From Opitutaceae bacterium (GTDB lineage Bacteria; Verrucomicrobiota; Verrucomicrobiia; Opitutales; Opitutaceae), in assembly GCA_016711225.1 (NCBI GenBank), contig JADJTK010000002.1, positions 1-57,223 of the forward strand: a stretch of 57,223 bases of DNA. The letters run 5' to 3'. Positions 35,097-46,100 of the stretch are shown piece after piece. Below the pieces are notes generated by a model. The model saw nothing but the letters and a program-made list of their open reading frames with translations. It ran no database searches and was not told where the DNA came from. The position numbers were made by a program, and so were the translations under genes. Every line of letters starts with the position of its first letter. The stretch's first letter is position 1.

Positions 35097-37367
35097 ATGC
35101 AGCCGCGTCCTGTCCCCTCGCGTTGGATCCGATGGCGCCGCCGCGCAGGGCGCGCGTTGCGGGCGGCGTTGATCGGCGGGTTCCTGTTGGTGCTCGCGGC
35201 GGACTTCACCAGCCGGGTGATACCCTTGCCGCCGGCGCTGCTGCAGCCCCCGGACACCACGCTCACGCTCGAGGACCGCAACGGCCGCGAGATCGCTGTG
35301 GTGGCGTCGCGGCGCGCGCGCCAGGCGGAGGCGGTGACGTTGGGCGAGATGGGCCCGTGGTTGCCGGCGGTCACCGTGGGGCTGGAGGATCGCAATTTTT
35401 GGAGGCACAACGGAATGGATGCCTGGGCCTTGGGCGGTGCCGCCTGCCGGAATCTCCGCACGCTACGAGTGGTCTCGGGCGGGTCGACCATCGCCCAGCA
35501 GCTCATCAAAAACACCCGGCCGCGCACGGGATGGCGCTGGTACGACAAGGGCTACGAGGCGCTGGCCGCGTGGCGGCTGACGCGCACCTGGCCGCGGGAG
35601 CGCATTTTGGAGGAGTATCTGAACCGCATCGACTACGGGAACCGGCGGGTGGGACCGCGGGCGGCGGCGCGCGCCTACTTCGGCAAGGAACCGGCGGATC
35701 TCACGGTGGCGGAGGCGGTGTACCTGGCGGGGCTGCCGCAGTCGCCGACGCGTTTCAATCCCTGGTTGCGGCCGCGCCAAGCCGCGGAGCGTTACCGGCG
35801 TTCGCTGGCGGTGCTGGCCCAGCGTGGTGTGCTCGATGCGGCGACGCTGGGGGCGCTGGGTGACGAGCCACCGGCGGTGCGGCGGCGCGTGGTCCCGAAC
35901 GCAGCACCGCACTTTGTCGACGCTGTGGTGGCCCGGTGGCCGGGCCGACGGGGCCGGGTGCGCACGACGCTGGACCTGCCTTTGCAGCAGGCCGTGGCGA
36001 CGCTGGTCGGCGACCACGTGCGGCGGTTGGGTGCGCGCGGGGTGGGGCAGGCCGCAGTGGTGGTGCTCGACAATCGCTCCGGTGCGGTGCTCGCGATGGT
36101 TGGCTCGGCCGACTACGCGGGCCCGGAGGGCGAGAATAACGGGGTGCTGACTCCCAGGAGCGGCGGCTCGGTGCTGAAGCCCTTCCTCTATGTCGAAGCG
36201 ATCGAGCGCAAGCTGCTCACGGCGGCCTCGGTGTTGCCCGATACGCCGGATGCGATTCGCGCCGAATACGTCGACTACGATCCGCAGAACTTCGACGAGC
36301 GTTACCTCGGCCCGGTGCGGGTGCGGGAGGCGCTCGCCAGTTCGTTGAATGTGCCCGCTGTGTACGCCTTGAGCCGCGTGGGTGCGCGCACGTTCTTTGA
36401 GAAGCTGCAGAGCTGGGGGTTCAGTTTCCCGCGCGGGCTGCACGAATACGGGGCCGGGCTGATCCTGGGCAATGCGGAGCCGCGGTTGATCGATCTGGCG
36501 GCGGCGTTCGCGGGGATCGCCGCGGAAGGGCGGGTGCCGCATTGGCGCCTGTTGGCGGACGAGCCGGTGCGGGGGCGGGTTGTCGCCACGCCGGAGGCCA
36601 CGGCGATTGTGGCGGATATTTTGTGTGACGACGATGCGCGGCGCCGGGCCTTCGGTCGGGGGTCGCCCTTGGCCACTCCGGTGCGAGTGCCCTGCAAGAC
36701 GGGGACGAGTTCGGCCTTTCGCGACGCGTGGACGGTCGGGTCGACCGCGCAGCATACGGTGGCGGTGTGGGCGGGAAACTTCGACGGGCGGCCGATGGCG
36801 GGAACGGCCTCGATCGAGGCGGCGGCGCCGTTGTGGCGGGCCGTCGTCGATGAGCTCCTCCAGACCGATACGGGCGTGCCGGCCCCGGCGGGGCTGAGCG
36901 ATTGCGAGGTGTGCCGGCTTACGGGGCGCCGCCCCACGGGTGACAGCCCGGGCGTGGTGCGGGAGTGGTTCCTGCCCAGTACCGAGCCCACGGAGATAGC
37001 GGCCGAGTGGCTGCGGACGGAGGGAGGGCGGACGATTCTCACCCTACCGCAGGAGTATGCGGCCTGGTGTGCGAGCGCGCAGAATCACCTGGGGGCGGTG
37101 GTCGAATCGGAGCGGAAGCTCACGATCCGGCGACCGGAGGAAGGGAGCGAATACGTGATCGATCCCACCCTGCCGCAGGCCCAACAGATGGTGCCGCTGG
37201 AGGCGATGCTGCCACCCGGGGCGGAGCCGGTATGGACGGTGAACGGCCGGAGGGTGCCCGCGCAGGAGGGCGGGGCCATTCTGTGGCCGCTGGAGCCGGG
37301 GGATTTCTGTGCGGTGGTGGTGGCGGCGGACCTGCGAGCCGAGGTGCGCTTCAGGGTGCGGCGCTAG
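35097..37367 (+). CDS. pbpC: Penicillin-binding protein 1C
   Basis: Bifunctional peptidoglycan synthase, 756 residues. One membrane anchor lies at about 22-40. The GT51 glycosyltransferase domain has catalytic Glu97 in LEDRNFWRHNGMDAW and the supporting GGSTIAQQLIKNTRPRTG and EYLNRIDYGNRRVG motifs. The transpeptidase domain has Ser358-x-x-Lys361 (SVLKPF), an SxN motif (SSLNVPA) and the KTG at 534 (CKTGTSSAFRDAW). A C-terminal PBP1C domain (about 640-756) ends in an Ig-like fold (GAEPVWTVNGRRVP). It starts 4 bases after the macroglobulin stop, so the three genes form one operon. Confidence 0.95.
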   Translation: MQPRPVPSRWIRWRRRAGRALRAALIGGFLLVLAADFTSRVIPLPPALLQPPDTTLTLEDRNGREIAVVASRRARQAEAVTLGEMGPWLPAVTVGLEDRNFWRHNGMDAWALGGAACRNLRTLRVVSGGSTIAQQLIKNTRPRTGWRWYDKGYEALAAWRLTRTWPRERILEEYLNRIDYGNRRVGPRAAARAYFGKEPADLTVAEAVYLAGLPQSPTRFNPWLRPRQAAERYRRSLAVLAQRGVLDAATLGALGDEPPAVRRRVVPNAAPHFVDAVVARWPGRRGRVRTTLDLPLQQAVATLVGDHVRRLGARGVGQAAVVVLDNRSGAVLAMVGSADYAGPEGENNGVLTPRSGGSVLKPFLYVEAIERKLLTAASVLPDTPDAIRAEYVDYDPQNFDERYLGPVRVREALASSLNVPAVYALSRVGARTFFEKLQSWGFSFPRGLHEYGAGLILGNAEPRLIDLAAAFAGIAAEGRVPHWRLLADEPVRGRVVATPEATAIVADILCDDDARRRAFGRGSPLATPVRVPCKTGTSSAFRDAWTVGSTAQHTVAVWAGNFDGRPMAGTASIEAAAPLWRAVVDELLQTDTGVPAPAGLSDCEVCRLTGRRPTGDSPGVVREWFLPSTEPTEIAAEWLRTEGGRTILTLPQEYAAWCASAQNHLGAVVESERKLTIRRPEEGSEYVIDPTLPQAQQMVPLEAMLPPGAEPVWTVNGRRVPAQEGGAILWPLEPGDFCAVVVAADLRAEVRFRVRR

Positions 37368-37674
37368 GCGGGATTCCCGCTCTCGCGATTTCTGGGTGTG
37401 CTCCGGAGCGTGGGGGGTATGTGGTTTCAGACCGTGCCACGGAAGCGGGGTAGCCAGCCAGCGGTATCTGCTGGCCTGTGCTGAAGCAACAGGCCACGTT
37501 TGGCTGGCAATGGCGATCGTGAGCGTGGGATGTTCGCTCGGTCGGGGGAGGGCGAGGCTCCGCCCGAGCCGGGAGCGCCAAATGATTCCGCCGCAGGCAA
37601 GTGGCTCGCCGGAGGCTCTCCCTCCACGGGCCCATAGTCATCGATGGTCAGAGACGGCTGGGCCGACCTCGCGC
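37368..37674. other. Convergent intergenic region with hairpin repeats
   Basis: Lies between the 3' ends of pbpC and recD. It contains two neighbouring hairpins: GCCAGC...GCTGGC (about 37451-37473) and GGCCTGT, loop GCTGAAGCA, ACAGGCC (about 37472-37494). Near 37535-37575 another inverted repeat includes GGCTC CGCCC GAGCC. None has a T run, so they look like intergenic repeats rather than terminators. No gene seen. Confidence 0.55.
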
Positions 37675-39399
37675 TCAGAGACTGGCTTCCAGCAGCGTGC
37701 AGCGCAGCGCGCGTTCGCCCAGCGCGGCGCGGACCGTCGCTTCGCCGCCCCAGACGTGGACGCACTGGCGAGCGCGGGTGACAGCGGTGTAGATCAGCTC
37801 GCGCGTGGCCAGCGGACTCTCGTGCGCGGGCAAGATCACTACAACCTGGTCGAATTCGCTGCCTTGAGACCGATGGATCGTCATCGCCCAAGCGGGACTA
37901 TGTTCCGGCAACTGCCCGAGCGGCACCTTCCGTGGCGCCGCGTCGCTGGCGGCCGCGGGGAAATACGCCGCCCGTGCCCCGCCGCTCTCCATGACAACCC
38001 CGACGGAACCATTGGTGAGTCCAGTTTCCGGATCGTTGTGGTTGATGATGATGGGCTCGTTCGGGGCGCGTTCTCCTGCGGCGCGGCGGAGCAGTTCGCG
38101 CTGGATCGCGTCGTTGATTCCAGCGGCGCCCATCAGGTTCTCGCGATGGGCGGTGAGCAGGCGCACGCGTCCGAGCGCCGCCAACGCCTCTTGCGGCGTC
38201 GGCGCATCGGCCACCGCGAGGAGCGCGAGTTGCACGGACTGGGGCAGGCGCCCCCACTGGAAGCGGCCGGCGTGGTCGCCGAGCCACGTCAAGCCGTCGG
38301 TCGGCGGGGCGTCCCCGGCGGCAAGGCGGCGGGCGGCGAGCAGGGCCACCGCGTCGTCGGCGCGCAGGTTCACCACCGCGGCGGCGAGGGCGCCGATGCC
38401 GGCCCGCTCGCGGAAACGATGGCTGTCGGTGAGTTCCACCCAGATGCGGCCAAGTGGCGAATCGGGGCGGGCGCGGGCCCTGCGTACGAGGCAGCCGAGC
38501 ACGTCGCCGGCGGCGACGCTTTCCAGTTGATGCGGGTCGCCGAGCAGGATGAGCCGTGCGGTCGGGGGCAAGGCGGCGAGCAGGGCCTGCCATTGGAGCG
38601 TGTCGACCATCGAGCACTCGTCCACGATCAACACGTCGCACTGCAGCGGGGTCTCTGAAGTGTAACGACAATGGCCAGTGCCCGGATTGAAGCCCAGCAG
38701 CTTGTGCAGGGTGGAGGCGCTGCGCGCAGTTGCGCGGAGGGCCTCACGGACCCCCGTGGGCAAGCTTGCCGGCAGTTGGTCGGCGGCGGCATCGACCGCC
38801 TCCCGCATGCGCTCGGCGGCCTTGCCCGTGGGGGCGGCGAGGCGGATGTCAACGCGCGCACCCGCCCGGGCGGCGATCAGGAGCGCGAGCAGGCGGGCGA
38901 GTGTATACGTTTTCCCGGTGCCGGGGCCGCCGGTGATGAGGGCCAGGGTGTGGTCGAGCGCACAGGCGATGGCCCGGGCCTGCTGAGGGTTCACCTGGTT
39001 CGGACCTAGCTCGGCCACGAGTGTGGCGGAGTCGCGCGGCAGGGCGGGCGCCGGGAGGGCCGAGCGGGCGAGGAGTCGTTGGGCGATGGTCTGCTCGGCC
39101 TGGAAATAGCGCCAGGATTGCAGGTGGGGCAGGCCGGCATGGTGGCGCAACACCAGCGGCGTGGCGGCGGGCGGGGCGTCGTTCCCCTGGGAGCCGCCGG
39201 GCCCGACCACCTGGCAGGCCGCGCCCCAGCCGCCGGGCCCGGTGGTCGAGGACGCGGGCAGAACCCAGGCGGTGCCGCCCTCGGCCTGCGCGGCGAGCAA
39301 CTGCTTCACGTCGTCCACGCGCTCGGCGGGCAGAGCCCAGCGGCGGACGAGCAGTTCGATTTCCGGCGGAAGGAGGTCGGGCGAGGTCCAGAAGTTCAT
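37675..39399 (-). CDS. recD: Exodeoxyribonuclease V alpha subunit RecD
   Basis: 5'-3' helicase subunit of RecBCD. The protein has 574 residues, slightly shorter than the Escherichia coli protein. Motif I is GGPGTGKT at 157-164, followed by APTGKAAERMREAV, STLHKLLGF, Walker B CDVLIVDECSMVDT, LILLGDPHQLESV and, near the C-terminus, the UvrD-like MTIHRSQGSEFDQVVVILP and YTAVTRARQ. Start ATG at 39397-39399 overlaps the recB stop (ATGA), so it is the last gene of the operon. An upstream in-frame extension has no homology. Confidence 0.92.
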   Translation of the reverse strand: MNFWTSPDLLPPEIELLVRRWALPAERVDDVKQLLAAQAEGGTAWVLPASSTTGPGGWGAACQVVGPGGSQGNDAPPAATPLVLRHHAGLPHLQSWRYFQAEQTIAQRLLARSALPAPALPRDSATLVAELGPNQVNPQQARAIACALDHTLALITGGPGTGKTYTLARLLALLIAARAGARVDIRLAAPTGKAAERMREAVDAAADQLPASLPTGVREALRATARSASTLHKLLGFNPGTGHCRYTSETPLQCDVLIVDECSMVDTLQWQALLAALPPTARLILLGDPHQLESVAAGDVLGCLVRRARARPDSPLGRIWVELTDSHRFRERAGIGALAAAVVNLRADDAVALLAARRLAAGDAPPTDGLTWLGDHAGRFQWGRLPQSVQLALLAVADAPTPQEALAALGRVRLLTAHRENLMGAAGINDAIQRELLRRAAGERAPNEPIIINHNDPETGLTNGSVGVVMESGGARAAYFPAAASDAAPRKVPLGQLPEHSPAWAMTIHRSQGSEFDQVVVILPAHESPLATRELIYTAVTRARQCVHVWGGEATVRAALGERALRCTLLEASL

Positions 39400-42300
39400 G
39401 CGACGGGGCGGGCGGCGGGAGCGAAGAGCGCGTCGAGGGCGTCGAGCATGGCATCGGGTGGCTTGATGTGCAGGACGCCGCGGATGGTATCCGGCGCGAT
39501 GGCGCGGAGGAAGACGAGCCAGGCACCGGCAATGGCTGTATCGGCGACCCCGAGTGCGCGCAGGTAGCGGCGCAACGCGACGAGGTAGAGGTGCGCCTGC
39601 AGCAGGTAGTGCGATTCCATGGCGCAGCGCAGGAGCGCGGCCTCGTCGTAGTCTCCGAGCCCCGCGCCGAGCCGGTTGGTCTTCCAGTCGATCACCCCCC
39701 AGGTGGAGTCGTGCCGGACCAGTCGGTCGATGAAGCCCTGGAGCAGGCCCTGGAACCGGTCCTCCGAAAGGGCGGCGAGCAAGGGAGCGTAGGGGCGATG
39801 GGCTGGGGCGGCGTGGAGGGCGAAGCAGTGCGCGAGTGCCCCCACGGTCAGGTCTCCGGCCAGCGGCAGGTGGAAATGCCATTCCGAGCCATGGGGTTCC
39901 GGGCAGAGTTCATGGAGCGGGGCCTCCCCGCAGCCGGGCAGCCGGATCAACCGCAGGTCGGTGAAGAGAGTCCCGAGCGTTTGCTCCCAGGCGGGCTGGT
40001 CCGGCCCGGGGGCGGGCAGGCGCGCGGCGGCGAGGTGGTGCGCTAGGGCGGCGGGAGCGGGCGGGCTCATATCCCAAGTTTCGATCCAGTCGTGCACGGC
40101 GGTGCCCACGGCCGCCCCGGCCGGCGCAGAGAGAAATCCGGGGACCGCGACTCCGGCGCCGGGGGACACGGAGGCGGGCGCGTCGGCCGTATCCAAGCCG
40201 GGGGCGCGGAGCGGTGCCCCGTGGGCGTGTCGCTCCTTGGTGAGGGTCGAAAAGGAGGTGATGCGCCAACTCGGCGGCACCAGCGGAGAGGCGAGGGCGG
40301 AGAGCTCGGGTGCCGAGCCGCTGGTCGCCGCGGGGGCCAGGTAGAGATCCTTGGTCTCCGGGGGCGGCGGGCGATAGGTGATCAGTGCCGCCACCGTGGC
40401 GCCTAGAGCCTCCTCGTGCGCTTGGGCGCCGAGCGATCGCAGGGCCGCGATGTGGCGGGCGCCACGATCCCCTTTGGCCAGGGTGACCCAGTCCGGAGAA
40501 TACGCAGGATGGCTCGTTGTTTCCGCCTCGGGGCGCAGGAGCCAGTCGATCGGGCTGCCCAGATCGGAGCGGGCCGAGCTGTAGCTGCAGATCCAGAGCC
40601 GCACCTGTGCCCGGGTGAGCGCGACATAGGTGAGGCGCAAACGCTCCTCGAGCTGCGCCGCCATCTGCTGGCGGGTGCGCTCCGCCTTGGCCGTATCGTC
40701 GAGGAGTTCGAAGTTCACCAGCAGGTCCCCTTGGCCGGCGCTGGCGCTGATGGTGGCGGCGGGGAGCTGCGCCACTCCTTTGCTCTCCCTGAGCGGGTCG
40801 GCTAGATAGGGACAGAATACCAGGGGATACTCGAGGCCCTTGGCCTTGTGCATGGTGACCACTTGGACGGCCTCGCGGTCGCTGGAGAGTTGCAATTGGC
40901 GCTCCTCGGCCTGTGAGCGCTCCTCGGCGTGGGCGATCTGCTGGCCGAGCCAGCACACGATCTCAGCAGGGCGCGGCGCCTCCTCGCGATTGGCCTCGAG
41001 CAGTAGGTCGGTGAGGTGGCGGTAGTTGGTGGCGCGGCGCTCGCCGGTCAAGGGCACGAGCGCGAGCCGGCGGGTGACGGGACATTCGAGCCGGTCCAGA
41101 TCCGCAAGCAGGGTGGCGAGTCCGAATCTAGTCCACCGCTCGTTCCAGCGAAGAAACTGGGCCTGCCAGAAGACGGAGGGCTGCTCGCCGGTCGCGTCAA
41201 GGCCATCAAGTGACGCGAGGGTGGGGGCGTCGACTCCGAGCAGACGGGTCGCCAGTGCGCTGCGCAGGCGGGGCGTGCGGCGCGGGTCGAGCACGGCGCG
41301 CAGGAGGGTGTGCAGTTCGCGGGCCTCCTCGGAGGCGAAGACGTCGGCCCCCGAGTTGACCACCACCGGCACACCACGCTCCAGGAGGGCCGTGGCCATG
41401 GCCTCGGCCTGGGCATTGGTGGCGACGAGGATCGCGCAGTCGTGCGGGGAGACTCGCTCGGTTTTGGTCGGGCAACCGGTGCGGTCGGTCGTGCGCAACT
41501 CGCCGATGCGCAGCAGCTCGACGATGGTCGAGGCCACGCGTGCCGAGAGCGCCGGCACGCGATTGCCCTTGGCGGAGTAGGTGCGGCTGTCCTCGGCCGG
41601 GGCAATCCATGCCTCCAACCGCGAGCAGGGCACTCCCCCGCGCAGGAGCTGGCGGTCGCAGGACAGGGCTGATACGGCGGAGGGGAACACCATCTCCGCG
41701 TGATGGAACGCCCCGCTGCGGGCAAAGAGGCGGTTGATCGTGGCGACGAGCGGCGCCGGGGCTCGGTAGGTCTGGGTGAGGGTGTAGCCGGCGTCTGCAT
41801 GCGCGCGGGCAGCGAGATAGGCGGAAAGGTCCGCGCCACGGAAGCCGTAGATGGCCTGCTTGGGGTCGCCGACGAAGATGAGGCGCCGCGGATGCGCACG
41901 AGCAAGGAAGATCCGGGCGAAGATCGCGAGCTGGCGCGGATCGGTGTCCTGCGACTCGTCGATGAGGGCCACCTGGTAGCGCTCGGCCAGGTGGGCGGCG
42001 AGGCGGGCGGATTGGGCCGTGCCCTCCGGCCCGGAGCGGTGCAGGGCGCGGTAGAGCGCACCGATCAGGCCGTCCTGGGTGATCAGGCGGTGCCGGGTCA
42101 TGACGTCGGCGAGTTTCGGGAGCGCTTCGGCGGCGAGTTGCTGCTGCCACGACCATTCGAGCCGGCGGACGAGCGACTGCAGCTTGTCGAGTGCGGCGAA
42201 CCAGGGATGCGCGGCCACTTCGGCCTTGAGGGCTTTGGCGTCGTTCTTACGCGCGGTGATCTTCTTCGGCAGCTCGGCGGCGGCGGCCACACCCTGCCAA

Positions 42301-43100
42301 AAGGCGAGCTCGTGGGGCGCCGCGGTGCTCAGCGAATGAACACGGGAGAGGGCGTCGGCGGTGCCGTCGACCCCGGCGTTCCATCCGCTCACCCGACCGA
42401 GGAGTATTGATATAGCGGCGACCGGCTCCGGTGCGGCGAGTGTCTGGCAGAGCGCGGCGAGGGTCGCGCGCAAGGCGGCGAAGGGCGGCACAGCCGGTTC
42501 CGGCTGCGGCTGCTGGGCGCGGCGTAGGGTGTTGATCAGCTTCAGGGCGCCGTCGAGGTCCCACGCCTGGGCGGTCGCCAGCGCCGCGAGGGTGGGGTCG
42601 GTCGCGAGGGTGGCCAGCCAGAGCTCGCGCACGATCGGGGTGAGATACTCGGCGTCGTCGGTCGTTACTTCCGGCAGCACCGGCAGGCCGCAGAGACTGC
42701 CCTCCTGCTGGAGGGTGCGCTGGCAGAAGGCGTGGATCGTGGAGACCGCGAGCAGGTCGAGGTCGAGCAGCGCCCGATCGAGGCGGGCGCGGGCGGCCGG
42801 TTCGGCCGCGAGCGGGCGCAGGGCGGAGATGTGCGGATACGCGGCGGCCTCGTCGGGCCCGGCGGGGGCGGCCAGACGGGTCAGCACCCGGCGGACCCGC
42901 TCGGCGAGCTCGCGGGCGGCGTCTTTGGTGAAGGTGAGCAGCAGCAGCTTGGAGAGATCCGGCAACGCCCCCTCCAGCAACAGGCGGGGCACCAGGTGGC
43001 TGATGGAATACGTCTTGCCGGTGCCGGCGCTGGCTTCGATCACGGTCAGCCCGGGGGCGAAGGCTGAGGTGAGCAGCTCGAGTTCGGAGAAGGGGGGCAT
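39396..43100 (-). CDS. recB: Exodeoxyribonuclease V beta subunit RecB
   Basis: 3'-5' helicase and nuclease subunit of RecBCD, 1234 residues. Walker A is ASAGTGKT at 23-30, followed by LLLLTFTKDAARELAERV, STIHAFCQRTL, VALIDESQDTDPRQLAIF, LIFVGDPKQAIYGFRGADLSAY and VVTMHKAKGLEYPLVFCPYL. The C-terminal nuclease domain is present: GFIDRLVRHDS, then WGVIDWKTNRLG with the catalytic Asp and Lys, then YLLQAHLYLVALRRYL. So both helicase and nuclease sites look intact. It is preceded by recC with a 6-base gap. Confidence 0.94.
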   Translation of the reverse strand: MPPFSELELLTSAFAPGLTVIEASAGTGKTYSISHLVPRLLLEGALPDLSKLLLLTFTKDAARELAERVRRVLTRLAAPAGPDEAAAYPHISALRPLAAEPAARARLDRALLDLDLLAVSTIHAFCQRTLQQEGSLCGLPVLPEVTTDDAEYLTPIVRELWLATLATDPTLAALATAQAWDLDGALKLINTLRRAQQPQPEPAVPPFAALRATLAALCQTLAAPEPVAAISILLGRVSGWNAGVDGTADALSRVHSLSTAAPHELAFWQGVAAAAELPKKITARKNDAKALKAEVAAHPWFAALDKLQSLVRRLEWSWQQQLAAEALPKLADVMTRHRLITQDGLIGALYRALHRSGPEGTAQSARLAAHLAERYQVALIDESQDTDPRQLAIFARIFLARAHPRRLIFVGDPKQAIYGFRGADLSAYLAARAHADAGYTLTQTYRAPAPLVATINRLFARSGAFHHAEMVFPSAVSALSCDRQLLRGGVPCSRLEAWIAPAEDSRTYSAKGNRVPALSARVASTIVELLRIGELRTTDRTGCPTKTERVSPHDCAILVATNAQAEAMATALLERGVPVVVNSGADVFASEEARELHTLLRAVLDPRRTPRLRSALATRLLGVDAPTLASLDGLDATGEQPSVFWQAQFLRWNERWTRFGLATLLADLDRLECPVTRRLALVPLTGERRATNYRHLTDLLLEANREEAPRPAEIVCWLGQQIAHAEERSQAEERQLQLSSDREAVQVVTMHKAKGLEYPLVFCPYLADPLRESKGVAQLPAATISASAGQGDLLVNFELLDDTAKAERTRQQMAAQLEERLRLTYVALTRAQVRLWICSYSSARSDLGSPIDWLLRPEAETTSHPAYSPDWVTLAKGDRGARHIAALRSLGAQAHEEALGATVAALITYRPPPPETKDLYLAPAATSGSAPELSALASPLVPPSWRITSFSTLTKERHAHGAPLRAPGLDTADAPASVSPGAGVAVPGFLSAPAGAAVGTAVHDWIETWDMSPPAPAALAHHLAAARLPAPGPDQPAWEQTLGTLFTDLRLIRLPGCGEAPLHELCPEPHGSEWHFHLPLAGDLTVGALAHCFALHAAPAHRPYAPLLAALSEDRFQGLLQGFIDRLVRHDSTWGVIDWKTNRLGAGLGDYDEAALLRCAMESHYLLQAHLYLVALRRYLRALGVADTAIAGAWLVFLRAIAPDTIRGVLHIKPPDAMLDALDALFAPAARPVA

Positions 43101-43106
43101 GGCGGG

Positions 43107-46100
43107 TCAGGCTTGGGGGCGCGTGGGCTGGGTCGGCGCGGCCGCCGGGGAGGTGGCCGGGTCGACCGGGGCATTCCACCATGCGCGTAGTGGGGCGGCG
43201 ATGGCGCGGGCCCAGTGCAGCCAGGCGTCACGGTGCGGCGGTGCGAAGGCGTCGGCGTCGCGCCAGGCTAGAGCTGCGGCAGGGGTGGTGCCTTCCCCTC
43301 CTGGTTGGCCGCCAAAGGAGTCGGCGTGCCATCTGGCTTCCGCCTGCTCCAGTGCGGACTCCTCCGCCGCGGGGCCGCTGGCAAGGGCCGAGGCGAGGAG
43401 GTCGCTGGTGGTCGGGGCGTAGGGGAGGGGTTGGCGCTGGCCCAGGCGATACCCTGCGAGCAGGGCGCAGAGGTGGAGATGCGCCTGCTCGGGCGAGAAG
43501 GCGGGCAGCTGCCGGCCCTCGGGCAGGTCGAGGCCCAAGACGCGACAACCGACCGGGCGGCCCAATTGCACCGTGGCGACGAGGGTCTGGATGAAGGCCT
43601 CCAGTTGATACTTGGGGTTGCGGTCGAATTTACTGGGGCGAAACACGAGCACCCACGGGGCGGCGTCCGCGGGGAGCGCGAGCAGGAGCTCACCGCCCAC
43701 CTCGACCCCGCCGGAGACGGTGCAGTGGAGCGCGGTGGGCGCGACCTGTTGCAGCAGGGGCGCAAGCCCGCTGGCAAGGGGCTTGATCTCGCCGTCGCGA
43801 AGTTCCCAGGCCAAGCTGCCCAGGGCGCCCGGAGGCAGAGTGCGGTTGGCGGAGAGACGGGCGCTGGCGCCGCACAGCCTGGGGTCGTTTCCGGAAAGGT
43901 GGGCGGCCAGCGCGGTCGATTTCACCTCGTAGGCCTGGAGCGCGTCGAGGGAGACGGGCGCGAAGTCGAGCGCGGTGTCGTCGGGCTCATCCTCGTGGAT
44001 CTCGAGCTGCAGGGCCTGCAGCCACGCCCGCGCGGGGTCGCGCCAGAAGTTCGTGAGCTGTTTGAGGGTCAGGGTGAGCGGACTGTCGGTGGCTAGTGGA
44101 GCCAGGGCGGCTGCGGCGGAGAAGAAGGGGGGAGCCGCGTCGTCGGTCGCCTGGGCGATGCCGGCGGCGATATGGGCCGCGTCCGCGTTGAACGAGTGCG
44201 GCAGCGGGGTGCCGCCGACGAAATAGTCGGAGGCAAAGGGTTGAATCCGGTGATTGACCACGAGCTGGAGGTCCAGGGTGGCGAAGGGCGGCGTGGGGCG
44301 GACCGTGTTGGCGGCGACGCGGAGCAGTTCATCGACGCAGGAGGAAAGGGGGCCGTCGTGGGGCGAGCGCAGGCTGCGATTGGCGGCAGTGAGAATGAGG
44401 CGCTCGTGCGGGGCGAGGAGGCCGTCCAGGAACCATTGCCGGTCCTGGGTGCGTGGATCCGCGTCGAAGCGTTCCGGGCGATGGGTGAGCAGATCCCAGG
44501 CGGGGCGGCGCGAGGCACGGGGGAAGGCGCCGTCCTGCAGTCCGAGGATGGCGAGCACGCGGCAGGGCAGACCGTGGAGCTGGTCGAGCCGGCCCAGCAG
44601 GATTTCGCCGCCCATCGAGGTGCGCAGGCTGGTGGCGTTGTCGAGCTGCGGTTGCAGCCAATCGAGCATGGTCCCGGCATCGAGCGGGGTTTGGGCGGAT
44701 ACACCCGCCAGTTCGCCCAGCAGGCGGCGCAGGGCCGCGGCGGGGGCGTCGTTCTCCTCCGAGCCGAGGAGATCGTTCACGGCCTCTTCGAGCCGGTTGG
44801 CCCAAGTGGCCGCCGGGGCGGGGCTGCTCCAGCTGCGCAGTTGGTCCGCCAACCGGGTGAGCCAGCCGGCGAAGTGAAGCAGGCTCTCGTCGTTGTAGTG
44901 AAGTTCGCTGGCCAGCGGGTGGGCGTAGGCGCCGGCGGCGTCGCGGGCGTTGGCCACCGGGCCAAACCACGCACCCGCCAGGTGGCGGTCAATGGCGGCG
45001 CGCCAAGTCCCCGTGGCGTCGCCAGCGGGCCGATCGGTGGCGTCGAGGCCGTGGGTGAGGCCGGATTGGCGGATGGCCTCGGCCAGTTGGGCGAGGGCGG
45101 CGGTCTCGCCCGCCAACCCCAGGTGCTGCTGCACCGCGCCGAGATTGAGCAGTTCGATCAATTCACTGGCAGTGTGGCGACCGAGGGCGAGGCGCAGGAG
45201 GGCGAGCAGGGCCACCGCAATCGGGTTGGCCTCGCGGGCGGGAATCGAGGTGAGACGGACCGGCAGGGGCGGCGTACCCGCGCGCAGGATTGCCTCGGCC
45301 AGTGGAGCGTAGGCGTCGAAGTCGGTGACGGCCACCAGCACCTCCTCGGGCTGCAGATCGGGCAACTCGGCGAAGGCGCGGAGCAGTTCATCGCGCAGAA
45401 CCTCGAGTTCGCGGCGCGGGCTGTGACAACAATGTACGCGCAGGCTCCGGTCGGTTGTCGCGAGGAGGGGGCGGGTATCCGGTTGGCCCGCGGCCGGCGG
45501 CACTCCGGAGGGCGGGCGCTGTTGGCGGATGTCGGTCTGCAGGCGCTGCAGCAGGGAGGCGTGGGGCGGCGTTTCGGTGCCGAGGTCGAGGTCGGGCCAC
45601 TCGGCGTAGTCCTGCGTCAGCGTATCTAGGAGGAGGAAGGTTCCGACGGCCTGCTGGCCCAGGGAGGCGAGCAACGGATGCGTGAGGTTTTCTGGAGCGG
45701 CCTCCGGGCTGTCGGGCGCGGGGAGCGTGGCCGAGCGGCCATGCCGGCGCGCGATGTCGCCGAGATAGCCAAGGGAGGGCAGGAGTAGGTGGAGCTCGAT
45801 GACTTGGCCCTGGAGGGCGAGCGTCTGGAGGGTGCGAAGAAGCAGCGGGTCGAGGGCGTCTGTGCCGACGATGAAGAGCGGGGGCGAGGCTTCCGCTGGC
45901 GAGAGCCGCGCGGCCGCCAGTTGGTGGAGCAAGCAGGCCGGGTGGAAAGGCGCGTCGGCCCGGGCGGCGAGTCGGCGCCAGAGGCGCCGTTGCCACTCCT
46001 CGTCGGCGAGGGCTGAGCCGGGGAGCGGGCGTGTGGTGGGATTGAGGACGGACTGATCGGAGCGCCAGCGCGCCGGCCAGTCGGGGCGGTGGCGGGCGTA

